Shown: positions 31,297 through 43,980, counted from the stretch's first letter. The stretch is DNA of 64,000 nt from Nannochloropsis oceanica (GCA_004519485.1 CP038108.1:310001-374000), one strand, 5' to 3'. Notes: generated by a model not told the origin, from the sequence alone. Program-made: numbers and translations.

Positions 31297-32392
31297 GCTT
31301 GCGGCGGCCTCGCCATCATGGAGGCAAGACACACGTGGACAAGGACAACATACAGCGCAGCAGTAAAAATAACGAGCAGAATTGCAATGCATCCATACCG
31401 GGCAGCTGCCACAGGGCCCGTCTCCAGCGTCAAAGACACCATCAACGCCGCAGTCCCCACGAGGATAGCAAGACCAACACTCACCAAATTGGCCTTTCCA
31501 TTCATCATAGCAATCGCTCCACTGCTCGAGCCCAAACCCTGCAGCTCCGTCAAGTCGGCCAGTAACAAGGCGCTCGTCAGCTCGGCAGACACGATTGTGC
31601 ACCCCATTACCACCACCACGGCCGTCCACGCTACATGCTCACCGCCATGCGCCATCGACGAGGAGGAGGACGAAGAGGAGGAAGACGACGACAAGAGCGC
31701 CAATAATGCAACGGGGCCCATGCATAGTACACCCACAAGGGCAGGTAAAAGTGATGTATGCTTGCCACTTGCTAGGGCGGCGTCTCGCACGGCACCTAGG
31801 GTGGGAGGTAGGAGTACTACCAGGCCCAAGTAGCAAAGATAGACACTGCTGAGTGCGTCCGAGACGTGGAGTTGCCCCTCCAACAAGCCAGGACGATGGA
31901 TAGTGGCATCATTTTTTATGGTAAGGGGCAAGACAAAGGCCAAGATGAGGACGTGGACGGAGTTTTTGATAGTGTAAGCACTAAGGAGGGAGGGCGGGAA
32001 TGGACAGAGGGAGAGAAAGCGAGAGAGTGTGAGGGATATAATGTACAGTCAGCAAGAATTAAATAGGATAGCTGAGGTAAAGCAGTACGTGAGAGAATGT
32101 ATTCCATTTTAAAGTATTCTTACGCGTAGATAGGTAAGCACGTACTCCAGGATGGCGTAACAGCGACGGTGGTGGTGGTGGTCCCAGTACTCGAGAAATC
32201 TTCTTTGGACGTCTCGAGCACAGAACCTCTCCGAAGGGATAGGTCAACAAGAAGCATATCATTCTGCCGTGCATTGGAAGTGGAAAATTGCTGAACATCG
32301 TCACCGTCGTAGTTTGAGTCGTTCAGGTCCAAGCACACGGCGCTGCTATCTAAGGCCGACGAAACCATTGACCCGCAACGGGACCGTGTCAT
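30027..32392 (-). CDS. Multi-pass transporter-like protein (MFS-like, possibly Atg22/UMF1 type)
   Basis: Two exons join in phase: one ending at 32124 (donor GTAAGA) and 31980-30027. The join reads PIYAAYTIKNSVHVLILAFVL. The first in-frame ATG in the upstream exon is at 32392, but the frame stays open to about 32570, so the N-terminus is uncertain. About twelve hydrophobic segments are visible, with a poly-Ser insertion and a poly-Gln insertion in cytosolic loops. The block FGFVSTYEKGILASMLWPRG resembles the R/K-rich loop with a Leu-x-Pro-x-Gly of Atg22/UMF1 vacuolar effluxers, but other MFS-like families are possible. Substrate is unknown. Confidence 0.6.
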
Positions 32393-34617
32393 ATGCCCCT
32401 GTTCTCCTTTTCCTAGAATTGGAGGAGTCGATGCAGCTATAGCCACTGCGTACCGATTCTTCTCGTCGGATATGTGGTGTTCTTTTGAATCACTAGCCTC
32501 CGCATGCAAGCCGAAGCCGACAGGTGCACCCAGGGAAGCGAGGGGGGAGAGCGCACGCCCCTGTACGCTTACCTATATAAGTAATTAAGTAGCTATAGGG
32601 TTAGGAAAGGGTTGAACGTCACAGCCATTCAGGAGAAGGTATATTCTTCCAACAAAGATCTTGCTTTCTGGTGTGCGTGTCGATTCGGAGTCATCCAAAG
32701 CACAACCGACAATATGACCAAAGAAAATTTCATCTAAGGCTACAGTGCGCGAGTCTCTCTCTCATTTGGCAATGCAGTGGATGTAGATCAGCTCCGGGCT
32801 GCGCATAAGGTGCGATCATCTGGCTCGACCTTAGCACCATGTCTTTTTTTTGAAATTGTTTTGAAAAAAAAAACGCATCCCGTTGGCTTACTCTCTTCAC
32901 ACACCGAAGTCATCTCTTCTATCATAAGTTCACTCTATGCTGCACATATTTTGTGTTGTTTTTCCATTCGTTCATTTCTATATTTTATTTTTGCACGTGG
33001 CATCAGCATTATTCAAGGTTTCCATATCCTCACGGGGCAGGACGATAAGAAATTGCCTCTGCACCGTACTTCATCACCTAAAATATCGCTGCCATTAGAG
33101 CTGCCTTGAACGTGGCCCCCTTATTGGCACGCTAATCAAGTCTCCTACGATATGTATGAGGAATTTTTCTCTTCTCAATTGCGTATACACGGCGCCACTT
33201 CTAATTTAGGCAGCGTTCCGTTCGTACGGTGTGCCTTTGGACACGCTCGCTATGTCTTGTCATGTAGGTTCAGCTGCCAGGAAAGTAAATGACTGAAGAA
33301 TTCCATAACGATGAGAAAACCTGGTCGTTGTATTTAGATCTCGATCAAACATATGCCTACCTCGGCTATGTCATACAACGTGCTGTAATTTGTTATCTCT
33401 ACTACACGAGCCAGCTCAAATTCCTCGTTAGTGAGGAAAATGCTTGTCAATAAAGGCGTGACTCACATCTCCTCAGCTAATCACTTTAGGTCGTTATTCT
33501 TCCAGACCAGCTTATCCCTGACACCGAATTCATTGCCATGTTGTCGTCAACAAAAAGATCGGAGACAATATCTGCTTTCTCCAAGACAAGTGCCAAGATG
33601 CCATAATATGTACGCCCTTGCCCATGGACCCCTCTCCTGAGGCAGTCTCGTTCTTAACCAGAGTGAGCTCCGTATGCAGCAACTTTTCACTCAAAGCGGC
33701 GTCTCTTATCGTAGTTTTCAGTGTATTGAACGTAAACTCTTGTGCTGCGCGTAATAGGAGGACTGAGATACCAGCGTTTGACAGGCAGGATATCGGAATG
33801 ATTTTGCAGGCAGCTTGCTTTGCTTTTCATTAAGTAGTGAGTCGTGTGATCGGTTGCGTCCCTGCTGCGGTCGACTGTCCGAATGCTGTTCTTTGTGCCA
33901 CCTGCTCTTGCTTGCCGCCAGACCGATGGGTCGTGGGGGAGGAGAGGAGGTCGAGATTTGCTACTTGCTCACTAGCTTCCTCCTGATTGTGCTTCAGGTG
34001 GTGCTGCTGCTGGAGGTGGTGGTAGAAATGATGACTCTTGATGCTATTTGCCTAAGGATATGTGCACGCGTGTGTGAAAGAGGGAAAGCTCAAGCTATGG
34101 CGCCATAGGAAAGAAGCGACGAATTCTATAAAAATTATCGCGTGCAACCTTTCCGCAGACAAATGCCATTTACCAGTGCAAAAGTCCGCCACGTCACAGA
34201 ATTAAACCCGAGAGAAAGCCTATCAACAATCATCAAGTGTTGCAAACTCTTTCCTTATTTGCCAGGTATTTTTGGCTTTGACAGGTTTTTTGCGGCGCGA
34301 AGAATAGTTACGTGGAAATTGAGAAACACCTTCACAGCTCAGTAGCACTCAGACCCCGTTCAAGCCGCATTCTATCTTCTCACATGAACCGGTTCAGCAC
34401 CCTACCTCTCGCACCGACTGCCTTGTCCTTTTTTAATGCGTATGTGTTTCTGGACTGTGGACTAAACGGAAGGCTGCCGATTGGTAGGGTGCCCCGAGAC
34501 ATTCCTTTTCCAGGGCAGCAAAACCTCTCATTGCCTTTGTTCCCGGATTTCCTTGCACAGGCCTCAAGCACAGGCATCGCGCCATTGCGCCATCTGAGGA
34601 TTTTTTCACTACCCCCC
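32393..34617. other. Long AT-richer spacer
   Basis: Over 2.2 kb between divergent genes with no supportable gene. The left 180 bases may belong to the 5' exon of the transporter-like gene. Base composition from 32580 to 34350 is AT-richer than the flanking genes, and short frames on both strands have no recognisable motif. The promoter of the MFS gene should lie near the right end. Confidence 0.5.
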
Positions 34618-36831
34618 ATGCATGCCAGCACCCGCCTGCCCCCACTAGAGGCGGCACGGCAAAGCAGCGGCCTTCAAACGCAACAGCAGGAGGCCAAAAA
34701 GGTGCGTGTCGTGAATGGGAGGGTCGACGTGGTGTGTTCCGTGCACGCCGTACCTTTGCATGTGGTTCCGGGGAAGGAGCGGTGCTGGTCAAGCGGGCGC
34801 TCCTCCATAAGTCGATGCTGTAGCCTGCTACCTGTCCCAGCCCTGCAAGCCGGTACCAAGCCATCAAGGGGATGACGAGCATGTATCCTTCATCTCTTAT
34901 CGAAGTGGCCATGATCCCGGCGACCCCCGTGCATGACCCACACTCCACTCAAACTGCACTACTTCTTTTCCTGAAGTCTCAAATTAACTTCAATCCCTCC
35001 TCTTTTCTCATTTCTGCAGAGGAAAAAAAGCACCGCCGCCCACGCCATAGCAAACGCCTTCTTCTCCTCCACCCTAACCTGGCTCCTGTGGTCACTCTAC
35101 TGCGTGCTAGCAGGCTCCCTTTTCGTTGATATATTTTATCCGCGTGAATGGCGGGCCTCGGAACATCGCCTCCTACGTATCCTCAACTACTTTACTCGGC
35201 CCATCGGCGGCATCTTCTTCGGACACCTAGGTGACACATGGGGACGAACCAAAACCCTTACTGTCTGCCTCTGCGTTATGGGGCTCGCCTCTGCGTGCAT
35301 TGGTCTTCTCCCCACGGAAGACACATGGGGTTGGGGGTCTTGGTACCTGCTTCTCTCGCTGCACGCACTTCAGGGCTTGGCCGTGGGCGGGGAGTGGGGC
35401 GGTTGCTTACTCTTAGTTTACGAATTTTGCCGTCACGATCGGAATAAGGGCCTCGTTTCAGCCCTTCCCCAAGCAGGACGGGCCTTGGGTTTTATGCTCT
35501 CCTCCTACATTACGGCCAGCTTATATGACGACACTCCCTCCCCTTCCGATGCTGACAATGGCGGTGGTATCCTGAAACTCCCCGAGAAAGACCTCCGTTG
35601 GCGCCTGGCACATGCGCTTGCCATCGGCCTCCTCCTCCTCGCCCTCCATCTCCGCCTCCGCATCCCCGAATCACCTGAATTCCGCTTATTACAAAAGCAT
35701 CAACGTCTTCGCTCCTGGCCCCTGGGTGAAGCGCTTAAAACGCAAACGGCTAACATTCTCTGGGTGTTGGGCGCCCTTTGGTTGGATGGAGTGGTCCAGG
35801 TGATGGTGGTGGGGTGGGGTTTACCCACTCTACTCGCAGAACGTGGGATTTCAATAGATGCCTTGCTCTCTTCCTTGTCGATAGCAGCTTTTGTCGAGGC
35901 ACTTTTCACGGTGGTGGGCGGGTGGCTTGGGGATAGAGTTGGGAGGCGAAAATTGTTCTTTGTGGCTTCGATGAGCATAGCCGTTGGGACTGTGTTTTAC
36001 TTTCATGCCCTCTTTCAGTTGTCGAGCCCGACGAGGGTTGTTCCTATGTATGTGGCCAATATATTGTATCTGGGTGTGGCGTATGGCATGTTGCAAGGTG
36101 CATTCCCGGCGCTGCTTGTCGAAGTGTTTCCTTCGAATGTGAGGTACAGTGGAGTGTCGCTTGTTTATAACATCTCCCGAGTTTACTCGTCGGGAGCTTG
36201 GCCCTACGTCAGTCAGGCGCTTTTGGCGGCAGGAAAAGGGTCCAAGTTTAGTTTTCTGGCTTTGGAAAATGGAGTGAACCCTGTAGGCTTGGTCCTATTC
36301 GTGTCGCTTGTTGCTGTAGTGGCCGCGGTGAGTGTGCTAATGATCCAGATTTATTCAAGCGGAGGGCGGGGTGGAGTGCCCGTGCCGTTCAATGTCTTGT
36401 CGAGAAGGAGTAAGGTGAGGGAGCACGTGGGAGGGGGGATTCAGCAGCAGCTGCAGAGGGAGCAGATGGAGAAGGGGCTGGGTGTGGCGGGGGAGGAGGG
36501 GCAGGAAGAGGAAAATGCGCAGCAGGGAGGAGTGGGGATGAGGGAGCAGGAGAGAGGAATGGAGTTTGTGGGACAGGGGAGCTGGCGGAGAAGGGGAAGG
36601 AGGAGAGAAGAGAGGTCTGATGCAGGTGGTGGAGGGCTAGACGTCAAGACGGAGGAACAGAAGTACTATCTGGAGGGCGAGGAGGAGGAGGAGGAGGACT
36701 ACGACGACGACATTGATGACAGCTATTACGAAGACGGCGAGGAGGAAGAGGACGATCAGGATGACTCGGCCTCATCTGTATTCTCGGATTTCGACGAAGA
36801 ACGAGAACAAGATCTCCACCCTCGGCAATAA
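34618..36831 (+). CDS. MFS transporter of the metabolite:H+ symporter type, long acidic tail
   Basis: A 631-residue major facilitator in two exons, 34618-34701 and 35020-36831; the first encodes 28 residues ending QQQEAKK. The transport core is of the MHS/ProP-like kind: IFYPREWRASEHRLLR, then the signature GHLGDTWGRTKTLTVC between helices 2 and 3, GLAVGGEWGGCLLLVYEF in helix 4, and the second-half copy GWLGDRVGRRKLFFVASM. Helices continue to SLVAVVAAVSVLMIQIYS. The tail from about residue 460 is long, hydrophilic and Glu/Asp-rich, likely cytosolic and regulatory. Family members import osmolytes or organic acids with protons; the substrate here is not readable. Head-to-tail with nothing; converges with the dynein light chain gene. 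Confidence 0.87.
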
Positions 36832-37696
36832 TAGTGGCAGCATTCAGCGGAGCAGCAGCCGCCGGCGCCGTAAACGGAGAGATGTATATGTCGGGGACGC
36901 GGGACGAAATCCACGGCGATTAAACGGTCGGGGATGAAAAGGGACCGAAGGGAGTCGTATGATATTTAGAGTTGCGCCAAGCAGTGTTTGAGTGGTTTTA
37001 AAGAAAGCAAACGTAAAGCAAACGTGGGAATGAAAAATAGGGTCACCAAGCCGCCGCCAGAACATGAACAGCAACAGCAGCGTCGTACAGGAAAGCGTAA
37101 AAAGGCAGATCTCGGACAGGGAGCCGAGAATAAGGAAAAGCAGAATAACAAGAACAAATTCTGAAACGAGGAATAAAACTCAAATATGGGTCATGAAATG
37201 TACAGTCAGAATAGCCCTGGTTGCCGCTGGCACACAAGCAGCACAAACAGCAGTAGCAACAGCAACAGCAGTATCGTACAGCGAAGCGTCAAGAGGGAGA
37301 CCTCGAAGAGATAGCAAAGAATAAGAAAAGGCAGATTTGTAATTATTGGTGAAAAGCAGCTAGCGTGTTAGTGTGTCCATCTGTTTGAGTGAACAAACAT
37401 TGGGATACTGAACAAAATCCCTTCCTCCATACTTAGACAACATGCAGGAAAAAGGCGGAAAAGAGAAAGGCGCCCGCCTGTGAAAGGAGCAACACGAAAG
37501 AGTGTCGTGAGTAACCCAATATCACGCACAATCCTGGAGCAATTAACAAGGCTACAAAAATGGAAAATAGACTAATACCGCTAATTTTCACACGTACATG
37601 ATCAAAGAGGGGCGATGACACACACCTCTATCTCTTTCTCTTTGCACACCTAGGTGTCTCTTCCTTCGCTCCGCAGATTCCCTCAATCAATCACTC
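36832..37696. other. Convergent 3' spacer with AACAGC repeats
   Basis: Two related patches with AACAGCAGC-type sequence, each followed by GTCGTACAGGAAAGCGT or GTATCGTACAGCGAAGCGT, lie at about 37063-37105 and 37245-37295, suggesting a local duplication. No gene is supported. Confidence 0.45.
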
Positions 37697-38390
37697 TCAC
37701 ATTTTGTAACATAGCACGCCCAACGTCCCAAAGAAAACATATATAATGTGCCGTTGCTGATGCGTCACCTCGAATCCGAAGCCCTCCCCGATCGCAACGT
37801 GCCAGTGACTTCCAAATTTCTTGTCAAACGTATTCTGTTTTTATAAAGTAGGATTGAGCAGAAACGAAGGGGGCGGCGTGAGAAGTGCAAGATTGTGCGT
37901 AAAGACTGGAAGGAGGAAACAGATGGTTATGCTACCCAGGACATTTCATAAATAGACACCTCAAAAAGCTCACTTTCATCATCGTGGCGGCGGCCTCATA
38001 GTTTTTGGAAGTAGCGTGCTTGTCGACCGCCATGGTGATAAGCTCCACAGCTTCGGTATACATTTCGGGTCCCATGTCATGGTGCTTTTGATTTCATGTA
38101 AATGAGAGATCGAAACGAAAAGGTTTGTGAGAACTCAATGAAAATGTTGCTTCGATAGAAATGAAAATCAGCTCAGAAAAATGCAGGCGTTTGGAAGAGA
38201 CGCGGGGCGTGAGACTAGAAATTGAAAGCTAAACTGCCTGTTTTCCCCAAAAGGCAGTCTTACAAAAAGGTGTCCAGTTACATGATTTGTGGGCACAACC
38301 AAATATTTCTACCTTGACAAGTGGTTTGGTGATGAGTTTGCGTAGAGCTTCTTGCTCATTGCTGCTGTACGAGGGCAAAAGCGAAGCCAT
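37697..38390 (-). CDS. Dynein light chain, LC8/DYNLL family
   Basis: A complete 108-residue protein split over three short exons, 38390-38313, 38084-37974 and 37834-37697, each too short to stand out alone. All joins are phase 0 with donors GTAGAA and GTGAGC. Exon 1 starts MASLLPSYSSNEQEALRKL; exon 2 has EAVELITMAVDKHATSKNYE and AAATMMK; exon 3 starts NTFDKKFGSHWHVAIGEGFG and continues FEVTHQQRHIIYVFFGTLGV. The DKK-x-G-x-x-WH and G-x-x-FG blocks, followed by VTH and an I-Y-x-hydrophobic strand, are diagnostic of LC8-like chains. These form the dimeric hub of dynein and many non-dynein complexes. An axonemal LC8-like paralogue is possible. The ATG is the first in frame. Confidence 0.9.
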
Positions 38391-39726
38391 GGAGGACGCC
38401 CCTGTTTGGTTAGTGCCGATGAAAGAGGAGGTCTGTCGGTAATGGAAGCGGCAAATCTTATGATGAGTGATTAAATGAATCGATGGGTGGGGGGGATGGG
38501 GTACAAGCCATGCCATGCGAGTGAGCTGGAAGAAAAAGCTTATTTTTGCATGCGTAATTCCCTGGATCATTATTTGGCTCTGCCTATTTTGTGCCTGGCC
38601 CATGCTCGTTTTTTAATTTATTCATTAGTCTTTGGCTCTTTTGTTAGATCCGTAGTGACCTCGGATAGAATTGTATGTGTGCGATATTAAGGTGAGCCGT
38701 TTATCCATCCACATATCTGTCATGGAGAGGAGTGTGCCGGCGAATAATTCAAGCTCCATTATGTATGTCCATCCATGTAATGAATCACTTATGATCTGCA
38801 GAAAATATTACGTGAAAAGGATGGAAGAAAACCACCAGAGCCACTTATTTAATAAATTTGTGGTTATCCACTTGCAGTCCAAGCAATGGGCGACCATTCT
38901 CTCCCCTTGTCCCCCCAAGCAAGTGTCCACATGGGCCCGTTCGCGCAAATAACGAAGCAACTGCTGACGAGGGCCCAACTGCTGCCCTGAACGGACCACA
39001 TCAGCACCACGGAGGGAGTGGCCTTGACGCTCGCATGCAGTACACAGCGACCATGTTGAATCGAATCCATGCATGCCTAGCCGTTTCGAATACCATAATC
39101 ATATATTTTGAAGCTTTATTTTCGTGAAAAAGTGTGTGGTTCAGGTCACAACAAGGCCGTGTGGAGGAGTCAGAGATTCTGACTAAGTTCCCTTTTCCGT
39201 TTCCGTTGCAACCTGACTCGACCTCCAGATGCCGCATTCGTCGCACCAAAAGTGTTCTCGCTTACGCGTTTAAGCCGATGAGACGTTTGTTTCTTTCTTT
39301 CCAAAGATTTTCAGTGCCTTGACAACCGGGAACAACCTCCAAACTTGGTTGTTCACACCCACAAAACAGCCCTCAGACTGCCAGCTCTCCGCTTGGCCAC
39401 GCCAGCCTCGCTTACCGCTGACAAAGCTCCGTTTTATCTTTCCAGCACCGCTTCCCAAATTTCCTTACAAGACGTACATGCTTCTCAAGTGCTGGAACGT
39501 CACATTTTGCCTGTTGTTCGAAATGCCGCACACAGTTGACCAGTGCATTCGCGACCCCTCCTCGCACAATGCTTCCATGCCACGCACGACGCGCTACGTA
39601 GGCAGCATGGGAACTTGCTGTTGCGTTTGTCGACTTTACGCCCCTGACAAGTTCCTGCACAACCCATTTCCAACCCCACCAACCCACAGACAGCTCCGAA
39701 CACGTTAATAAGATCTCGCCGACAAC
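38391..39726. promoter_or_regulatory. Divergent intergenic region
   Basis: This 1.3-kb stretch separates the divergent dynein light chain and SANT-like genes and must hold both promoters. Several short frames overlap at 38800-39080 on both strands, one Cys-containing, but none matches a family I recognise. Confidence 0.4.
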
Positions 39727-41662
39727 ATGCCTGCTTTAGACCGTGCCAACCTGCGCAAGGGCAAGTGGACGGTAAGTGTGGCATGGGTCTATGTCAGGAA
39801 GGAAAGGCGGCGTGGCGGGGTTGACTAGGCCATGTTTCCCTGACCATTGCCACGTCGAAGCACTCACCCCCGACCCTATGACAACTCATCTACAGCACGA
39901 GGAGGAAGAATTCTCACAGAGCATCATCAATTATTTCAACACGGGTCTCCTGCCCTTGCCGGAGGGCACCACGCTCCGTGCTTACCTGGCGGAAAAGCTC
40001 AAGTGGTAAGTGCCAAGTCAGCCCCTGGAGGAAGGAGTGCCCACTTCTCCCCCACCCCAAGAGCCCCACCCTACCCCCACATGACCCTTTTTTGGTCACC
40101 GTTACGCACTTTTTCACACCTCTGCGGCGTCCTTACCTGCATGCAATGCCTGCTCGTGGATGGAGGTGGTGCTTTCATCAGCATAGGGGGGTGACGTGGG
40201 CAGGGCGCGGACCTACACTCCTCCAAAAGAACGTCCCGCTACCACCTGCACCACCACGCATACACCACACACGCATAGACAAAATCTGCGCGAATCTTGA
40301 AGCACGGCAAAATATTTTCAAGTCATGGACATGCGCACTGCCTGGGCTGAGGTGGCCCATTCACATGCGTGCCCTGTCCTCAGGCCTACCCCTCCTTTCC
40401 TCGCCCCCTACCTCCCAATCATCCCTGTAGCACTCATCTACACCAAATCTCCTACCCAACACCCGCATAAAGATACTACTGTCTGTTTCGGCATCCTGAG
40501 AGACCCTCTTTCTGGCCTTCCCACTCCTGACACCCCCCCTCCGTCATCCCCCCTCTCCTCACACAGCGACCCTATGCGTATCACCAAGAAGTTCACCGGC
40601 TCCTCCTGCCTGGGCAAGCGCATCTACCACTCTTCCTCGTCCCGCTCTCAGTGCACGGACAGCAGCCTGACCATGGCTGTTGAGGATGCCAAGAGGCACT
40701 TAGCACAGTTGGAGTCGCGGCTGTGGCAGCGTCTGGAGAGAAATAGGGATAACAAGGAATATATGGGGTGTTTGGATTATGGTGCGGGTGTGTACGTGCA
40801 CGCAAACATCATCTCTACGCCGGCAATTGACGCGTTATTGCTTCAAAGTCGGAATGATCCTTGTTTCTGGAATGACGATAATGTGGGCGCGTCGACGAAG
40901 TGGGAAGGAGGGGCGGAGGAAGGGGAAGAGGATGAAGAGGAGGAGGAGGAGGACATGCCGTCACATTTTGTTGTGGCACGTCAGGCGAGGGAAGCCGCGA
41001 GATGGGGGGCTGAAGGGGCCGTAGGAGGGTGGGTGTCGATGGGTGTTGGACCGCCGGTGAGGGCGATTTCGTCCTCCTCCTCGTCCTCCTCCTCGTCCAA
41101 TTCCTCCAAATGCAGTACCACAAGTTGTGATAGCTACAGCACATCTTATTCGTCTTCTCAATACCTGGAGATAGAGAGGTATTCCACTGACCCTCAAAAT
41201 CAGCTTCTGTCTGGCACAACCGACACCAGGAGAAGCAGCAGTTTCAGCAGCAGCAGCAGTAGCAGCAGTAGCAGCAGCAGCAGTTTGAGCAGTAACATCA
41301 GCAGTCTGAAGCGTCGCCGGCTTGCCGTGCCATCTGCCACTTCTACCGATGTCGAAGAGGAAGAGGATGACGATGAATGGAGGGGATTGGGAAAAGACTG
41401 TGATTGGAGCATGCCTAGGGATGAGGAAGACATTTTCGTTCAGCAATGTAGGCAGCCGGAGATAGACGTGAGTGGAGAGGAGGGGGAGGAGAGCGAGGAC
41501 GAAGAAGAGAAGAAAGCGGGAGGGGCATTAATGCAGGTGGTGAGTCAAATTCGCAAGAGTGGGAGTCATCAGGATATGGTCGACTTTGTGTGTGAGGTGA
41601 ACGTGAAGATGGAGGGCGAGGGAGAGGGGAAAAGGGAGGGGGAGGTGCTGGTGGAGTGTTAA
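39727..41662 (+). CDS. Stramenopile SANT/Myb-like nuclear protein
   Basis: Three exons, 39727-39771, 39896-40005 and 40567-41662, give about 416 residues. Joined, the N-terminus reads LRKGKWTHEEEEFSQSIINY and then NTGLLPLPEGTTLRAYLAEK, CDPMRITKKFTG and LGKRIYH. A tryptophan in KWT-x-EEE, a Gly-x-Thr-Leu-Arg, and the CDPMRITKKF block form a compact SANT-like module that I know mainly from oomycete, diatom and other stramenopile nuclear proteins. The role in those is mostly undefined; chromatin or DNA binding is inferred from the SANT resemblance. The rest is a Ser-rich, acidic, disordered region with one helical segment (VEDAKRHLAQLESRLWQRLE). Intron 2 is 561 bases, long for this genome. Confidence 0.75.
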
Positions 41663-42887
41663 GGGAGGGAGGGATGGAAGAAGGACGGAGCAAAGGATGG
41701 GCCATGTACATACGAACTAAGGTGCTCCACCTCCCCCTTCCTATCTACTGTTTGTGCTTCGACCCATAGATTGTCTCGATCTTTGATGTCTCCACAACGA
41801 CCTACCGAGCACCGAGCGTTGGCATATTCGATACGTTTTTGATACTTTTACATATGTATGTCTGTATGCAAGTGTGTGAGGCTTTTTTGAATGTTTTATT
41901 TTTTGAATGTTGAATTATCCTTCCAGTTTCCCAACCCATTTCTCCCGTGCCTTCTGCGAAGGCGGGAAACCATGCCGGGAACCTATCACCATATTCTGTG
42001 ATGAGCGGGGTTGAATTGATATGTCAGCCATATTTTGTGATGATAGGCTCGCAATTAGTAATATTCGGTGATGAAGATCTTGCATTAATTCGGCCCTGGC
42101 ACACGGCACTTGCTTTTTCCAAAGCTGCGCCGGCCTACATGCCTTGGCCCCTGACCCCATCCCTTGGGCGAGAGGGAGGAATGGATGCCGCCCTGTTGGA
42201 CTGGGGTGTGTTTATCTTCTATTAGTATTGAATGTTTTCATATATTGATCTTCTGTTTGAAATTTGTCTTTTCTGGTTCTGAGGGAAAAGGTGAGCGGAG
42301 GGAGCGTGGGAGTGAGGGAGGCGGGGTAAAATGGAAATAGAGGGGGGGGTGGATAGATCAAGAAAGGATGGCAGAGGAAACGCAAGGGCGAACAACGACA
42401 GAAAGACAGAGAGACTGAAGGTCGCGCGGGGTCAAGAGTTTTTCTGACTCTTAGTGTGAAGACGTGAGACACCAGAAGGAAACGGGAAATCACGAAGAAA
42501 AGGAAGGATGAGAAGATCCACAACAAGAACACGAAAAACACGAAAAATATAAGTGGGAGAGAAAGAGGAGAAGGAAGAAGAGGACGAGGAGTGGAATGAA
42601 CGAGAGTCAAGTGGATTTATTACTCAAGATGAGGGGATGGAGAACAAGGCTAAGACCAACGAAGCAGACGCAGAGCATATTGGAAAACATCAGAAAACCC
42701 CAAAAAAGAGAAGCTTAAGACTTCACTGAACCACACACGTACTTACCAATGGCAATTTTCGCCTTCTCCTGCGTCTCGTCTCTTCCACCTCTTCTTTCAT
42801 TTTTTCTTTATTGTTCTCTCTCCCCTTCTTCTTCTCTTGCTTTCACCTAAAGTCTTTCTTTTTCTTTTTTACACATGTATTAGTTCA
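41663..42887. other. Convergent spacer with a triplicated 14-mer
   Basis: These 1.2 kb separate two converging genes. A 14-base motif of the form ATATTYTGTGATGA occurs at 41991-42004, 42030-42043 and, with one change, 42061-42074. No gene is supported. GA-rich DNA fills 42300-42600. Confidence 0.45.
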
Positions 42888-43980
42888 TTAATTCGTCCCC
42901 TCGCTGGGCGCATCCTCCCGAAACCTCCTCAATTTCCTCGGTGGCCCATTTCCACTCACTCCCCTGCCTCCCCCCGTAGCCGCCGCCGCCACAGCAGCCG
43001 CCCCCCCCGCCCCTAACCGTCTTCCACCACCCCCTTCCCCCACCACCTCCTGCCCGCTCAATACGTAAAACATGTTCATGGCCTGTGTCAAGAAATTCCT
43101 AACTGTGGTTATCTCCATTGCACCCACATGGTTCATTTTCGTGCTCATGACACTCCTCCCCCTCAACACCGTATCGCTCATTCCCTGCAAACCTCGTCTT
43201 ATCTTCTCCATCCGCACATTCTCAATATCCTCCACCAGACTCCGAATCCTATCGGGCATCACAAATTCATCCCCTGCCGTCTTGAGCAACAACGTTGCAA
43301 TTTCCACATAATGAAACGGCAAGTCTTGAAACGTCCCTTCCTGCGCCCTTTCCTCCTTCAAAACCTCTGCCAAGCTCTCTCCGTCCAACCAATCCGGCAG
43401 CACCACTCGACACTTCATTTGTTTTTTAAGGGTTAAGGCCAGCCATAGAGGAACTTGCGCGCGTTGATTTGGGTAGAAAGGTCCGAAGGTTCCGCGAATG
43501 AGCTTGAGGGGTGGGTGGTTGAAGCGGGCTTCGATTTCAATCATAGTTTCTTCAGCCTGTACGGTGGAAGGTGGAGGATGAGGAGGGGAATAAGGGGACA
43601 AGAGTGGAAATGGATGTAACGAAGGGGGCTAGACTTGCTTCTGGTTGGGTAAACGAGGAAGAAGAGACGGATCGCGAATGCAGCGGGGTGCTATAAAGGA
43701 AGAGAGGGACGAGGCCATTGCGCCTGGCTTTCAATCCCAGGGATAGACCGTCCCAACCCCATCGCCGGTTCATTCAGTGCGAGCAAACGTGGAAAAAAAA
43801 AACATAATAACCTCACTAAGATCGTGATAGAGCTCGCAAGTTATATAAAACGCAGGAAGACAAGGCCTCAGCATTACTCCCACCGACACTCTTTCACAAC
43901 AGGCCGTCAGCAAAACGTACCAGGAACTCCATCTCACTGGACCCTGCCCGCACAGCCAGGGCATCTTGAGGTATGGTCAT
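42888..43980 (-). CDS. PSF2: GINS complex subunit PSF2
   Basis: Two exons, 43980-43921 and 43556-42888, give 242 residues. Exon 1 (20 codons) ends in SSEMEFL with donor GTACGT, and exon 2 starts AEETMIEIEARF, restoring the family's EFLAE opening, which confirms the join. The diagnostic PSF2 blocks follow: LKLIRGTFGPFYPNQ, QVPLWLALTLKKQMKCRVVL, PDWLDGESLAEVL, DLPFHYVEIATLLL and IRSLVEDIENVRMEKIRRGL. PSF2 with SLD5, PSF1 and PSF3 forms GINS, which binds MCM2-7 and CDC45 in the replicative helicase in the nucleus. The C-terminal 50 residues are Gly/Ala-rich and disordered. The gene is divergent from the 3-hydroxyacyl-CoA dehydrogenase gene. Confidence 0.93.

Noticed and set aside
34312-34617. 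Upstream in-frame extension of the MFS transporter
   Set aside because: The extension starts with a weak context and has no membrane or targeting character; the ATG at 34618 gives a compact first exon.
38808-39127. Overlapping Cys-containing frames in the spacer before the SANT-like gene
   Set aside because: Some residues look protein-like, but neither strand has a recognisable motif, start context or splice sites.
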